Below, piece by piece: positions 27,699 to 37,320 of a stretch of 59,777 nt of DNA. Below the pieces are notes generated by a model, which saw nothing but the letters and a program-made list of their open reading frames with translations, did not search any database and had not been told where the DNA came from. The translations under genes were made by a program, and so were the position numbers. The first letter of the stretch is position 1, and every line of letters begins with the position of its first letter. This stretch comes from an uncultured Methanobrevibacter sp. (lineage in GTDB: Archaea; Methanobacteriota; Methanobacteria; Methanobacteriales; Methanobacteriaceae), in NCBI RefSeq assembly GCF_902788255.1, contig NZ_CADAJR010000008.1:1-59777 (forward strand). Reading direction: 5' to 3'.

Positions 27699-28010
27699 TT
27701 AGTCGTATGCTCTCCATGTGTGCTTACATTTTGTGCATGTAAAAATACGTGTAGGTGCCTCATCAGCACTACGGGTTTGTAACATTTTATATGTGGCCTT
27801 ATCATTTCCACATTCTGGGCAGGTTTCATTAGTGACTGGGCCTACGTCAATGTCTTCTCCAAGATTTTTAACGGTGTTTTCAGCTTTGATATCCCTGGAT
27901 AGTTTGTATTCATCATCACTGCCCATATCGTTGGAATATCCGCATTTGTTGCATTTTAAAACACCATTGCTTGGAAGCATCATAGCCCCACATTCTGGAC
28001 AAAATTCCAT
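27699..28010 (-). CDS. tfs: transcription factor S (TFIIS/RPB9-like)
   Basis: RNA cleavage and elongation factor of archaeal RNA polymerase. Two zinc ribbons are seen: CPECG...CNKCG at the N-terminus and CPECGNDKATYKML...CTKCKHTW at the C-terminus. The latter carries RSADEAPTRIF, whose Asp-Glu pair drives transcript cleavage in the TFIIS family. 103 residues is typical. It lies upstream of the acidic membrane protein and 67 bases behind a NUDIX gene. Confidence 0.93.
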   Translation of the reverse strand: MEFCPECGAMMLPSNGVLKCNKCGYSNDMGSDDEYKLSRDIKAENTVKNLGEDIDVGPVTNETCPECGNDKATYKMLQTRSADEAPTRIFTCTKCKHTWRAYD

Positions 28011-28077
28011 ATTTTATTATCTCCCAATTATTTTATATGATGTAATCTTTTTTTTAAGTTATTTAAATATTAACCTT

Positions 28078-28500
28078 TTAGATTGATTTTTGAGCTTTTT
28101 TCAGTGAGTCTTCAATTATTTTTCTGTGGTCAAAAGCAATTTCGATGTTGTCAATATCTTCATATGAAAAAATATCAATATCTTTGGCATCGCTTTCTGC
28201 CATTCTTTGTGAAAAGTCACCCTTTGCAGTGTATGCAACGGTTACTGTATGCCTTCTTGGGTCTCTGCCCGGTTTTGAATAGACATTTACCAAATCCAAG
28301 AGTTCCACATCAATACTGGTTTCTTCCTTTGCTTCTCTTATGGCAGCATCCTCAACACTTTCACCGTATTCGACAAATCCTCCAGGCAATGCCCAGCAAT
28401 CCTTATAGGGATCGTTCAATCTTTTGATTAAAATAAAGTTAAAATCCTCATCAAAAATAAAGATATCCGCTGTTAAGGAAGGATTTTTATATTCTGCCAT
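28078..28500 (-). CDS. NUDIX hydrolase (ADP-ribose pyrophosphatase-like)
   Basis: 140 residues with a full Nudix box, GGFVEYGESVEDAAIREAKEET plus SI at about 41-64, followed by LVNVYSKPGRDPRRHTVTVAY. The latter is the Pro/Gly-rich pattern seen in ADP-ribose pyrophosphatases. It would hydrolyse nucleoside diphosphate derivatives; substrate not proven. GTGAT precedes the ATG, and rpoL ends 28 bases upstream. Confidence 0.85.
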   Translation of the reverse strand: MAEYKNPSLTADIFIFDEDFNFILIKRLNDPYKDCWALPGGFVEYGESVEDAAIREAKEETSIDVELLDLVNVYSKPGRDPRRHTVTVAYTAKGDFSQRMAESDAKDIDIFSYEDIDNIEIAFDHRKIIEDSLKKAQKSI

Positions 28501-28528
28501 AAAATCACATTAAAAATTAAAATTGAAG

Positions 28529-28807
28529 CTATAAAGCTTCATCTAAAAGTTTTTTAAATTCAGAACTTTCTTTCTGTAATTCTTCTGCTGCTTTTTTCAA
28601 TACGCTTCTTGGTCTTTTTCCCCTTTTGGTTTTTATTGTCATCTGTGGTTTTCCAGTAAGAGGGTGGTCGATATTGTAAACAGCATATTCAACATCAGGA
28701 TCTTGCATTAAGATGTGTCTTAAAGCATTGCAAACTCCATGACTTTCATCTTTTACTTCAAAAGTGAGTTCTAATGTTTTTTCATCAATAATTTCAAAAT
28801 TTTCCAT
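28529..28807 (-). CDS. rpoL: DNA-directed RNA polymerase subunit L
   Basis: Archaeal Rpb11/AC19 homologue that pairs with subunit D in polymerase assembly. The 92-residue protein has the dimerisation core ESHGVCNALRHILMQDPDVEYAVYNIDHPL and the closing helix. AAGGTTGAT precedes the ATG. It follows csl4 by 14 bases; the csl4-rpoL pairing is common in archaea. Confidence 0.93.
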   Translation of the reverse strand: MENFEIIDEKTLELTFEVKDESHGVCNALRHILMQDPDVEYAVYNIDHPLTGKPQMTIKTKRGKRPRSVLKKAAEELQKESSEFKKLLDEAL

Positions 28808-28821
28808 TTTATCAACCTTAA

Positions 28822-29391
28822 TTAATCATTAACATAGTTTTGAGCGACTTTACGTCTTTCTTTTTTATTACAGGTATTGCACTGAAGCTCATTTTCTTTT
28901 TGTGTGGTATGCATGTAATCTCTACAACGGGTACACATTGCCTTTAGGACTCCACAATCATCATCTACAGTTCCTAAATCAACATTATCTCCTGTTATTT
29001 TAACTACTCTTGCCTGGATAATGTCTCCAATTCTAAAAGCATCGGACAATTTTTCCAAATAATCCTTTTTTGCCTGTGAAATGTGTATAGCTCCCATATA
29101 TGGTAGAGCCAGTGGTCTTCCATTATCTTTCATACATTCGATTTTAACATTAGCTCTTTGAGGCTTGATGTCGGTAATCTGACCGTATACTGTGTCACCT
29201 ACTTTTAAAAGAGCCGGTTTTGCATCTGACACAACAGAAATAACCTTCATTTTTTGATTAATTTTAACATTACCAAGTACTGCTGATTTAATGTCGCCAT
29301 TGTCATCGTAAGTACCTTCACCTGGGAGGTATTGCTCAATAATTCCTAGTTTGTCTCCAGGCATAACAATTTTTTCGTCTTCTATACTCAT
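28822..29391 (-). CDS. csl4: exosome complex RNA-binding protein Csl4
   Basis: Cap subunit of the archaeal RNA exosome. 189 residues with an N-terminal domain (VMPGDKLGIIEQYLPGEGTY), a central S1 domain (KVGDTVYGQITDIK...GAIHISQAKKDYL...IGDIIQARVVKI) and a C-terminal zinc ribbon (CTRCRDYM...CNTCNKKE). GGTGAT precedes the ATG. It forms an operon with rpoL and the NUDIX gene. Confidence 0.92.
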   Translation of the reverse strand: MSIEDEKIVMPGDKLGIIEQYLPGEGTYDDNGDIKSAVLGNVKINQKMKVISVVSDAKPALLKVGDTVYGQITDIKPQRANVKIECMKDNGRPLALPYMGAIHISQAKKDYLEKLSDAFRIGDIIQARVVKITGDNVDLGTVDDDCGVLKAMCTRCRDYMHTTQKENELQCNTCNKKERRKVAQNYVND

Positions 29392-29496
29392 ATTAAAATC
29401 ACCAAAATAAAGATATTACTAAAATTTCTTTAATATAATAATTTTATTCATGTTTATATTTAAAAGTATTTGTAAAATGGTGAGGTTTTCAGTTTT

Positions 29497-30501
29497 TCAC
29501 TGATATCTTTCATGGAATAGGATTTCATCCAGCTGGTAGTTTTCCCATTCACGTTTGTTTAATACGATTTCCAGTTCCTGTGGTGTCAATAATGGTTTTT
29601 TATACATCTGTGAATCGTCAATGGCTATTCTTGGGCATGCACTAACTACAAATGCATCTAATTCCATATATGGCAGCAATGCATCGGGAGATACGTTATC
29701 CACAAGGATAATGTAGCTTTCCATATTTGCATCCTCCAATATCTTCTTGATTTCCTTTGCAAGCATCATACGATACTGGCCTTCCTTTGAGGATACCAGT
29801 ATTCCCCATTTTTTGGCTGAACGTGCCTTTGTTATCCTTGCAAAGCGTATCCTTAAAATCCTGTCTGCAAACTCCTCCATGTTTCTTATTTCAGAATTGT
29901 ACGGGTCAAGGGCCAATACCGGAGTGTTTGAAAATAGCTTGATTCCAAGAGGATGGAAATTCCCGTTTCCAATGAACAGAATCACGTCAACTTCCAAATC
30001 CTTGATTGATGAGAAATTGCATCCCAACACCTGTCCTTTTCTTGTTGACGGTGAGGATCCTAGAATCACTTCCTTGCCGTTGTCCTCAAGAAAATCCCGT
30101 GTTTCATTTAAAAGATGCAGGTGCTGAGTTGTTGTAACGAGTCCTATCCGTGAGTAACCTTTTAGATATTCAAGGCTTTTTTCAAGGTCCTTTTTGATGT
30201 CTATCTTTGAGTATGCCTCGATGAATAGTGTGGGAATCTCGTACTTTAGTGGAAGCGGGGTGTGGCCGTAGTGAACAATGAGGTCAACTGATCCTTTCAT
30301 TTTCCAGTCTCCGACATCACACGCTCCGAAGCACGGATCTCCTGAAATGATTACTATGGCTTCGGTTTCCTCTTCGATTTTTCTGGCTATTTTTGTTGCC
30401 TGAACTTTCAGCCCTTCGGGAAACTGCAGTCCTACGGTCTTTGCATCAATAGAGTTGATTTTACGGATTACCCTATCCATGTCCATATCATACATTGACA
30501 T
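29497..30501 (-). CDS. dph2: diphthamide biosynthesis enzyme Dph2 (3-amino-3-carboxypropyl transferase)
   Basis: Non-classical radical-SAM enzyme that starts diphthamide synthesis on elongation factor 2. The three cluster-binding cysteines characteristic of the family are seen in [20 protein letters not shown] and [10 protein letters not shown], across three similar domains. The 334-residue start at 30501 ([11 protein letters not shown]) is preferred over one 8 codons upstream, because it follows the hpt TAA directly. It is the second gene of an hpt-dph2 operon. Confidence 0.92.
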   Translation of the reverse strand: MSMYDMDMDRVIRKINSIDAKTVGLQFPEGLKVQATKIARKIEEETEAIVIISGDPCFGACDVGDWKMKGSVDLIVHYGHTPLPLKYEIPTLFIEAYSKIDIKKDLEKSLEYLKGYSRIGLVTTTQHLHLLNETRDFLEDNGKEVILGSSPSTRKGQVLGCNFSSIKDLEVDVILFIGNGNFHPLGIKLFSNTPVLALDPYNSEIRNMEEFADRILRIRFARITKARSAKKWGILVSSKEGQYRMMLAKEIKKILEDANMESYIILVDNVSPDALLPYMELDAFVVSACPRIAIDDSQMYKKPLLTPQELEIVLNKREWENYQLDEILFHERYQ

Positions 30502-30502
30502 T

Positions 30503-31072
30503 TTAATCTTCAATTGTGCTTTCAATTACTACCTTGCCGTCAATCACATCAAGCTTAACGATTGATATGACATCAAGTCCTGTTTCCTTTTTGACGATTT
30601 CCTTTCCCTGGCCCTTGTCGATGATTGCCACAACGGATTTCAAATCAAGGCCCATGTCTTCAAGGGTCTTGATAAGTGCCACCAATGTTCCTCCGGTACT
30701 TACAACGTCATCAATGAGCAATATCTTTTCACCTTCATGCAAGTCGTTTACATAGAGGTTTGATGAGCCGTAACCGGTTTTCTGATAGACTTCCTTTTCA
30801 CCAGGAAGACCGTATTGCCTTTTACGGATTACCACGAATGGAATATCGGTTGCAAGGGACAGTGCGGTTGCAAGATGTATTCCCATAGCTTCAACTGCAA
30901 CTATTTTATCAATATCCAAGTTAGCGTATTTGTACACTGCAAGAGATAATTCCCTAAGCATTGTAGGGTTCATTGCCGGAACACCGTCACTTATAGGATT
31001 TACAAAGTAGTTATACTCACCTTTCTTTACAATAGGAGATGCCTCTAGAGATTTAATTACTTCTTCTAACAT
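30503..31072 (-). CDS. hpt: hypoxanthine/guanine phosphoribosyltransferase (archaeal Hpt type)
   Basis: Purine salvage enzyme. The 189-residue protein has the PRPP-binding motif [15 protein letters not shown] (in the translation [14 protein letters not shown]), [15 protein letters not shown] near the N-terminus, and a flexible loop [15 protein letters not shown]. The open frame extends 62 codons upstream as an implausible hydrophobic stretch; the start at MLEEVIKSL (31072) has GTGATT just before it. Adenine specificity is an alternative for this archaeal family. Divergent from srp54 over 85 bp. Confidence 0.88.
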   Translation of the reverse strand: MLEEVIKSLEASPIVKKGEYNYFVNPISDGVPAMNPTMLRELSLAVYKYANLDIDKIVAVEAMGIHLATALSLATDIPFVVIRKRQYGLPGEKEVYQKTGYGSSNLYVNDLHEGEKILLIDDVVSTGGTLVALIKTLEDMGLDLKSVVAIIDKGQGKEIVKKETGLDVISIVKLDVIDGKVVIESTIED

Positions 31073-31157
31073 AATAATCACACGAAAATTATTAAAACTT
31101 ATATAAATATAAATATATCTTAATATAATAATTAACTTTTCTAAAAGAAGTGATAAT

Positions 31158-32501
31158 ATGCTCGGAAATTTAGGTGAAAATCTTACTAATACAATGAAAA
31201 AATTAGTAGGAATGTCAGTTATTGATAAAAAGACAATTAAGGAAGTTGTAAAAGACATACAACGTGCATTAATTCAATCTGACGTTAATATTAAATTAGT
31301 TTTAGATTTATCAAAAAAAATAGAGAACCGTGCTCTTGAGGAGGAACCCCCAAAGGGTATCACTCCAAGGGAACACGTCATAACAATTATCTATGAGGAA
31401 ATGGTCAACCTTTTGGGCAGTGAAGCCGCAGGCCTTGAAATCAATGACAGGCCATATAAGATATTATTTTTAGGGCTTCAGGGTTCAGGTAAAACCACCA
31501 CAATCGGTAAACTGTGTAGATATCTGCAGAAAAAAGGTTTCAATCCTGCCGTCGTATGTACAGACACATGGAGGCCGGCAGCTTACGAACAGTTAAGGCA
31601 ACTAACTGAAGAGATGGATGTGCCTTTATACGGTGATCCAAACAACAAGGATGCACTTGACCTTGCAGCAAAAGGTCTGCAGGAGTTCAAAAACCGTAAG
31701 GTTATCATTTTCGATACTGCGGGAAGGCACAAGGAAGAGTCAGACCTCATTGCCGAGATGGATGAGCTGGACAATATCATCAATCCTAATGAAGCCATTC
31801 TTGTTATTGACGGTACAATCGGTCAGCAGGCTGGGGAACAGGCAAAGGCATTCTCACAGGCAACCGATATCGGTTCCATAATCATCACAAAACTAGACGG
31901 TTCAGCAAAAGGTGGGGGTGCGATGTCAGCTGTAGCTGAAACCGGTGCTCCAATCAAGTTCATCGGTACTGGTGAAAGGGTAGATGATTTTGAGCTATTC
32001 GACCCTGAAAGATTCATTTCAAGACTTCTGGGAATGGGAGACATCAAGTCCCTTATCGAAAAGGCTGAAGAAAACATCGATGAGGACATTGCCGAAAAGA
32101 CCATGAACAACATGCTTACCGGTAAGTTCACACTGATGGACATGAAAAACCAGTTTGAGATGATGAACAGCATGGGTCCTATGCAGCAGGTCCTCAACAT
32201 GATTCCTGGTATGGGGAACAAGATTTCAAAAGAGGCATCCAAAATGACAGAGGACAAACTCGAATCCTACAAGATAATGATGTCCTCAATGACAGAAGAG
32301 GAGATGCTGAACCCTAAAATCATCAAGCAGTCACGTATACAAAGGATTGCACGTGGTTCCGGTGTTGACGAAAGCGAAGTCAGGGAGTTATTGAAGTACT
32401 ACAACAACACCAAAAAGACAATGAAGGGAATTGGAAAACGTGGCGGACGTCTCAGGGGCGGAGCTATGAACCGTATGATGGGACAATTTATGAACAGATA
32501 A
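31158..32501 (+). CDS. srp54: signal recognition particle GTPase SRP54
   Basis: Targets ribosomes translating membrane and secreted proteins. 447 residues: N domain, G domain with [34 protein letters not shown] and [11 protein letters not shown], then a Met-rich M domain (about 300-447) that binds 7S RNA and signal peptides. GTGAT precedes the ATG. The pus10 start lies one base after its stop, so the two are translationally linked. Confidence 0.97.
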   Translation: MLGNLGENLTNTMKKLVGMSVIDKKTIKEVVKDIQRALIQSDVNIKLVLDLSKKIENRALEEEPPKGITPREHVITIIYEEMVNLLGSEAAGLEINDRPYKILFLGLQGSGKTTTIGKLCRYLQKKGFNPAVVCTDTWRPAAYEQLRQLTEEMDVPLYGDPNNKDALDLAAKGLQEFKNRKVIIFDTAGRHKEESDLIAEMDELDNIINPNEAILVIDGTIGQQAGEQAKAFSQATDIGSIIITKLDGSAKGGGAMSAVAETGAPIKFIGTGERVDDFELFDPERFISRLLGMGDIKSLIEKAEENIDEDIAEKTMNNMLTGKFTLMDMKNQFEMMNSMGPMQQVLNMIPGMGNKISKEASKMTEDKLESYKIMMSSMTEEEMLNPKIIKQSRIQRIARGSGVDESEVRELLKYYNNTKKTMKGIGKRGGRLRGGAMNRMMGQFMNR

Positions 32502-32502
32502 C

Positions 32503-33708
32503 ATGACTTTGGCTAGTGACATTTTAAAGGAAACAGACGGCAAGATCTGCAAGCATTGTCTCGGGCGCAAGCTGTCAAAGACGGTCGAAGGGTCCAACAA
32601 CATCGAAAGGGCCGACAAGGTATGTGCCGAGTTGGACATTGATTTGGACGATGTTGAATGCGTGATATGCGACAACATCTTTGACAAGATTGATGATGAT
32701 TTGTATGACAAAATCGATGCCAAAATCAACCAGCTCGGAATCGAATTCGATACATTTCTTGTAGGCTCACAAATCCCAAAGGACATTCAAAAGCGTGACG
32801 AGGAGCTGTCTGAAAAATTTGATTTAGGTGTTGAAACCCTTAAAAAGGAGGTCAACAGATTAATCGGCCTTGGAATATGGGAAAGGTATGACAAGGATGC
32901 CGAATTTGAAAGGCAAGACATTGTATTCAGCATCGATTTGAGAAATGACCCTAAAGTCAGGATACAGATTAACCCGTTGTACATTGAAGGAAAGTACAAC
33001 AAGTTCAAGCGCGGAATACCTCAGACCAAATGGCCGTGCACCAAATGCAAGGGCAGAGGATGTGAAGAGTGCAACGGCACAGGAAAACAGTATCCCGAAT
33101 CTGTCGAAGAGTTAATATCCGAGCATTTTTTAAAGTTGACTCAGGGCAGGGAGGCCAAGTTCCATGGTGCCGGACGTGAGGACATTGATGTGCTGATGCT
33201 GGGTTCAGGAAGGCAATTCGTTCTGGAAATCAAGGAACCTAAAATAAGGAAACTTGATTTGCCTAAACTCGAAGATGAAATAAATAAAATCAATGAGGGA
33301 AAAACTGCTTACCATGGATTGAAACTCTGTGAAAGGCCAAGAAAGGCGGAAATAAAGCAGTCTTCACCAGATGCATATAAGGTTTATAAGGCAATCGTCA
33401 AGTGTGATGAGGCATATGATGCGGCAAAACTTGATGAACTGCTTGAATTGAATGAAATAAATCAGCAGACACCTTTAAGGGTGCTTAGAAGAAGGACTGA
33501 TATGGTACGTGTAAAGCATGTGCTTGACCTATCATATGAGGTAATTGATGATAAGACTTTTGTCATGAACATCAAAACCGAAGGCGGACTCTACATCAAG
33601 GAACTGATTTCCGGTGATGAGGGAAGAAGCCAGCCTAATGTAAGTGACATTTTGGGCGTTAATGCAATTTGCGAACAATTGGATGTATTGGAAGTAAGTG
33701 AAAAGTGA
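32503..33708 (+). CDS. pus10: tRNA pseudouridine synthase Pus10
   Basis: Makes pseudouridine 54 and 55 in archaeal tRNA. 401 residues: N-terminal zinc module (CKHCLGRKLS...CVIC), a THUMP-like region, a second cysteine cluster CTKCKGRGCEECNG, and the catalytic GREDIDVLMLGSGRQFVLEI containing the active Asp. The C-terminal RVLRRRTDMVRVK fits the family. It begins 1 base after the srp54 stop. Confidence 0.94.
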   Translation: MTLASDILKETDGKICKHCLGRKLSKTVEGSNNIERADKVCAELDIDLDDVECVICDNIFDKIDDDLYDKIDAKINQLGIEFDTFLVGSQIPKDIQKRDEELSEKFDLGVETLKKEVNRLIGLGIWERYDKDAEFERQDIVFSIDLRNDPKVRIQINPLYIEGKYNKFKRGIPQTKWPCTKCKGRGCEECNGTGKQYPESVEELISEHFLKLTQGREAKFHGAGREDIDVLMLGSGRQFVLEIKEPKIRKLDLPKLEDEINKINEGKTAYHGLKLCERPRKAEIKQSSPDAYKVYKAIVKCDEAYDAAKLDELLELNEINQQTPLRVLRRRTDMVRVKHVLDLSYEVIDDKTFVMNIKTEGGLYIKELISGDEGRSQPNVSDILGVNAICEQLDVLEVSEK

Positions 33709-33712
33709 TAAT

Positions 33713-34180
33713 ATGGCGGATGAATTTACACATTTAACAGACAGCGGAGTACACATGGTTGAAGTCGGCGAAAAGCCTGATCAAAAAAGAAGGGCCGTTG
33801 CACAGGGAAGCATATTTCTCGATGAACATACCATTGACATGATTCAAAATGAGGAAATAAAAAAGGGTAACGTATTGACCACAGCTCAGATTGCCGGAAT
33901 TCAGGCGGTAAAAAACACTTCCTCAATCATACCGTTATGCCATCCTCTTGCATTGACTGGAATAGAACTTGACTTTGAGGTCAAATCAGATGAAATCATT
34001 GCAAAATGTGCGGTAAATACCCTTGGAAAAACCGGTGTAGAAATGGAAGCAATCACCGGAGTAAGCGTTGCACTTTTAACCGTATGGGATATGGTAAAGG
34101 CTGTCGAGAAGGATGAGGACGGTCAGTATCCTGATACCAGAATAAGCGACATCAAGGTTATTGAGAAATTGAAAATTTAA
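33713..34180 (+). CDS. moaC: cyclic pyranopterin monophosphate synthase MoaC
   Basis: Second step of molybdopterin synthesis. 155 residues with the family motifs GNVLTTAQIAGIQAVK, IPLCHPLALTGI, and KTGVEMEAITGVSVALLTVWD followed by a conserved Asp/Lys end. The start at MADEFTHL has GTGAT upstream and is preferred over an in-frame ATG 5 codons earlier. It follows pus10 by 4 bases; moeA is elsewhere in the window. Confidence 0.95.
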   Translation: MADEFTHLTDSGVHMVEVGEKPDQKRRAVAQGSIFLDEHTIDMIQNEEIKKGNVLTTAQIAGIQAVKNTSSIIPLCHPLALTGIELDFEVKSDEIIAKCAVNTLGKTGVEMEAITGVSVALLTVWDMVKAVEKDEDGQYPDTRISDIKVIEKLKI

Positions 34181-34275
34181 TAATGTTCGACTAATTGTGT
34201 GCATTATTTTTATATACTATGAAGAAAATATTTATATTCAGTTATTTTATTTAATTAATTTTATGGAGATTTATC

Positions 34276-34437
34276 ATGGCAAAAAAAGATAATAAAATTT
34301 CAATGCCTCAAACCGGTGCAGGTTTGGTAAGATACTTTGATGAAGAAAGTTTAGGTCCAAAACTTTCACCAGAGCATGTTATTGTAGCTACTATTATTTT
34401 AGCGATATTATGTTTTGTTTTAAGATATTCTGCTTAA
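34276..34437 (+). CDS. secG: preprotein translocase subunit SecG (Sec61-beta)
   Basis: Small tail-anchored subunit of the archaeal Sec translocon. The 53-residue frame has a polar N-terminus with MPQTGAGLVRYFDEESLGPK (a hallmark of archaeal Sec61-beta) and one C-terminal helix, VIVATIILAILCFVL. GGAGAT lies just before the ATG and a TATA box (TTTTTATATA) is near 34208-34217. Single-gene unit. Confidence 0.93.
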   Translation: MAKKDNKISMPQTGAGLVRYFDEESLGPKLSPEHVIVATIILAILCFVLRYSA

Positions 34438-34479
34438 GAATATTTTATAACAAAAAACACTACTTTTTTTATGATTTGA

Positions 34480-35304
34480 ATGTTAACCAAAAGAATTATT
34501 CCCTGTCTAGATTGTGATTTGCAGGTTCCGGAAGGCCGTGTCGTTAAAGGGGTCGAGTTTAAGGAAATCAAATATGCTGGAAATCCAGTTGACCTTGCTA
34601 CACGCTACTATGAGGAAGGTGCTGATGAGGTGGTTGTATTGGACATCACAGCTTCACATGAAAGACGCGCAACCATGGCCGATGTTATCGACAGATTGAC
34701 TGAGAATGTTTTCATGCCAATTTGCGTAGGAGGGGGAATAAGAAAGGTTGACGATTACATCAATATGCTTAAGGCAGGAGCGGACAAGTGCTCCACCAAC
34801 ACCGCAGCCATCAAGAATCCTGAACTTCTAACCGAAGCATCCAAGGTTGTAGGATCACAGGCTGTCGTGATTGGAATAGATGCAAAAAGAAGATATGTTG
34901 ACCATCCTGACGATTCAAAGGACAAGACAGTCATTGAAACCGATAAAGGCTACTGCTGGTTTGACACAAGCATTTACGGCGGACGTGAATTTACAGGAAT
35001 CGATGCAATCCAATGGGCAATTGAATGCCAGGAACGCGGAGCCGGAGAGGTATTGTTGACCAGTATGGATGGGGATGGAACCCAGAACGGTTATGACATT
35101 GAGTTAAATAAGGCAATAAATGATGTGGTTGACATTCCAGTCATTGCCAGTGGCGGGGTCGGCGAACCTAAGCATATATTGGAAGTTTTCGAAAAAACCG
35201 ATGTTTCAGCTGCACTTGCTGCAAGCATATTCCACTTCAACCAATATTCAATAGGAACCGTAAAGGAATACCTTAAGGAAAATAATGTGGCTGTTCGCTT
35301 ATGA
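34480..35304 (+). CDS. hisF: imidazole glycerol phosphate synthase subunit HisF
   Basis: Cyclase subunit of histidine synthesis. 274-residue TIM barrel with the catalytic Asp11 (IPCLDCDL) and IGIDAKRR, and phosphate-binding [10 protein letters not shown] and [11 protein letters not shown]. No ribosome-binding site is seen; a TATA-like TTTTATAAC about 30 bases upstream suggests a near-leaderless transcript. The stop overlaps the start of the DNA glycosylase (ATGA). hisH is not in the window. Confidence 0.95.
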   Translation: MLTKRIIPCLDCDLQVPEGRVVKGVEFKEIKYAGNPVDLATRYYEEGADEVVVLDITASHERRATMADVIDRLTENVFMPICVGGGIRKVDDYINMLKAGADKCSTNTAAIKNPELLTEASKVVGSQAVVIGIDAKRRYVDHPDDSKDKTVIETDKGYCWFDTSIYGGREFTGIDAIQWAIECQERGAGEVLLTSMDGDGTQNGYDIELNKAINDVVDIPVIASGGVGEPKHILEVFEKTDVSAALAASIFHFNQYSIGTVKEYLKENNVAVRL

Positions 35305-36215
35305 TTATAAAGACACCTATTGACTTGGAATTGACCCAATTGTCAGGTCAGACCTCACAGCCTCCATGGCATGAGGTTGAAGGCACTTTTTCTAATGTTG
35401 TCAACGTTAACGGCGAACCGGTTGTCTTTGATGTTAAACAATCCGTAGAATTTTTGGATTTCAGCTATTCCGGAGACATTTCACAAAATCAGGCTACCGA
35501 TAAGCTCAACTACATTTTTGACTTGGATTTTGATTTGGACAAGTTCTATAAATATCTCGCCAACCATGCCGAGCTGGCCGAAATGTCCAGGTTCTGCAAT
35601 GGACTGAGACTGTTTTTGGCACCCGACCCATTCGAGTGTGTAATATCATCAATCTGTTCTGCAAACAATTCCATAAAAAGATGGACCAAATCGGTTTCAC
35701 AGATTAAGCAGAATTGGGGAAATCAACATGGCGATTACTATACTTTTCCTAAAAGCAACGACTTATTAAAGGTATACTTGGATGATGAAGAGGAATCAGA
35801 TTTGTCAAATATTCAAGATATTTCAAAGTGCACAAATAATCTAAAGAATTGTGGCGTGGGATATAGAGCACCTTACATGAGAAGGGCAAGCGAGATGTTT
35901 ACAGATGAAATTGACCTTCAGGATATTTTCAAGATGAGCTATGATGAGGCATTCGAGACAATACTGGAAGTTCCGGGAGTGGGTCCGAAAGTGGCGGACT
36001 GCATACTGCTTTACGGGTTTAACTTCAGGGAAGCATTTCCTTCAGATGTGTGGATAAAGCGCATAGTTTCACACCTGTACTTCGAGGGAAAGGATATCAG
36101 CGTTGCTAAAGTCCGTGAATTTGGAATGGAAGAGTTTGGTGACAATGCAGGCTATGTGCAGCTTTACCTGTTCCACTATGCAAGAAAATCAGGTTTGATG
36201 AGCAAGCTCAAATGA
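35301..36215 (+). CDS. DNA glycosylase/AP lyase, OGG1-type (HhH-GPD)
   Basis: Base-excision repair enzyme removing oxidised purines. The 304-residue protein has an N-terminal domain like OGG1 and a helix-hairpin-helix GPD core, [17 protein letters not shown], then [10 protein letters not shown]. Lys230 and Asp249 fall at the positions of the catalytic Lys and Asp of OGG1 and with the same 19-residue spacing, so it should act as a glycosylase with lyase activity. It is coupled to hisF by a 4-base overlap. AlkA-like alkylbase repair is less likely because of the lysine. Confidence 0.87.
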   Translation: MIIKTPIDLELTQLSGQTSQPPWHEVEGTFSNVVNVNGEPVVFDVKQSVEFLDFSYSGDISQNQATDKLNYIFDLDFDLDKFYKYLANHAELAEMSRFCNGLRLFLAPDPFECVISSICSANNSIKRWTKSVSQIKQNWGNQHGDYYTFPKSNDLLKVYLDDEEESDLSNIQDISKCTNNLKNCGVGYRAPYMRRASEMFTDEIDLQDIFKMSYDEAFETILEVPGVGPKVADCILLYGFNFREAFPSDVWIKRIVSHLYFEGKDISVAKVREFGMEEFGDNAGYVQLYLFHYARKSGLMSKLK

Positions 36216-36256
36216 GTTATCAAAAGTTACATATATTTATAAATTAATGTATTATT

Positions 36257-36724
36257 ATGAAAGCAACCGAATTACTTGAGGAAATCAGGGAAAACTTGAA
36301 GGATTATCCAATAGAATATCTCAGAAACAAGGTTACAGATGACAGATACAAGGATCCATTAACAAAAAGTCTTGCAAAGTACAATTCAGAGGCTTGGGAT
36401 GAGATTTTTGCCCTAAACATCACCGATGACTATGACATCAAGGACGGAGTGGTGGAAAACATCAAAAAAGACATTGACTTTTATTTCGACACCTATGCCG
36501 GAGGGGATGAGGAAACAAGGGAATTTACAAAATACATCTCACTTTACCTGGCGTTGATGGCAAAAAGGCCATTGCATCCTGTTGGCGAGAGCCCTGTAAA
36601 AGATCAGGTATTCTTGGAAAACGGCGAATACAAATGCAAGTCAAGAATCATGAGCATAAAAGACGAGAACTCATTGTGCCGCTATTGTGTCTGTAAGAAT
36701 GCAGGTTTTTCCTTTGGATTTTAA
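36257..36724 (+). CDS. DUF2115 (UPF0305) protein, first of two
   Basis: 155 residues with the DUF2115 C-terminal signature HPVGESPVKDQVFLENGEYK plus CRYCVCKNA, a probable metal-binding cysteine cluster. Homologues are known only from methanogenic archaea; no function is established. A TATA-like ATATATTTATAAAT about 25 bases upstream indicates a leaderless transcript. The paralogue follows 13 bases later. Confidence 0.85.
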   Translation: MKATELLEEIRENLKDYPIEYLRNKVTDDRYKDPLTKSLAKYNSEAWDEIFALNITDDYDIKDGVVENIKKDIDFYFDTYAGGDEETREFTKYISLYLALMAKRPLHPVGESPVKDQVFLENGEYKCKSRIMSIKDENSLCRYCVCKNAGFSFGF

Positions 36725-36737
36725 ATGGGGAATTTGA

Positions 36738-37280
36738 ATGTCAGATGAATATATGGAAATGTGTGATGAGCTTACAAGTCTCATTTCTCAAAACAAGACT
36801 ATTTCAGGAAATTCGGTCTTTGAAATACTGAAAAAGTATTCATCTAACATTTCTGTTTTTGACATGATGACATTCGCCTCCCAAGTGATTGAGGAAAACA
36901 AGTACGTGCAGGAAAACTATCGCGAAGACAGCCAGAAGTCATATATGTCCTTTCTCTATCGCGTGAGAGACATCCCAAAGGATACAAATGATTACAGTAA
37001 GGAAATTGACAGAAAAGCTTTAGGCGATGCAATAACAACCTTAAAAGTAAATCATAATGAGGAAACATCCAAAAATAAGAGTCCACTAATTTTCTATATT
37101 GCTTCACTTTATGCAACATTTATTTTGGAGGAGTCAATCCATCCTGTGGGCACTCCATTTCCAGGATCTCTTAAGGTCGAGGAGAGGGATGGAAAATTTT
37201 TATGTCCTGTAAGGGATGCTAACATCGACACTCCAAATGCGGTCTGCAATATCTGCCTTGCCGAGCAGTTGGACTTTTGA
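36738..37280 (+). CDS. DUF2115 (UPF0305) protein, second of two
   Basis: 180 residues, paralogue of the preceding gene, with the better conserved ending HPVGTPFPGSLKVEERDGKF, CPVRDANIDTPNAVCNICLAEQ. The cysteine pattern C-x15-C-x2-C is fuller than in the first copy. GGGGA precedes the ATG. Function unknown; the tandem arrangement suggests duplication and joint expression. Confidence 0.87.
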   Translation: MSDEYMEMCDELTSLISQNKTISGNSVFEILKKYSSNISVFDMMTFASQVIEENKYVQENYREDSQKSYMSFLYRVRDIPKDTNDYSKEIDRKALGDAITTLKVNHNEETSKNKSPLIFYIASLYATFILEESIHPVGTPFPGSLKVEERDGKFLCPVRDANIDTPNAVCNICLAEQLDF

Positions 37281-37320
37281 ACGTATAAGTTCATATTCCA
37301 TAAACTCCATATTATAATTA

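Noticed and set aside
31073-31258. Hydrophobic N-terminal extension of Hpt suggesting a membrane-bound enzyme
   Set aside because: It overlaps the divergent srp54 start and promoter; the GTGATT-preceded ATG at 31072 gives the normal family length.
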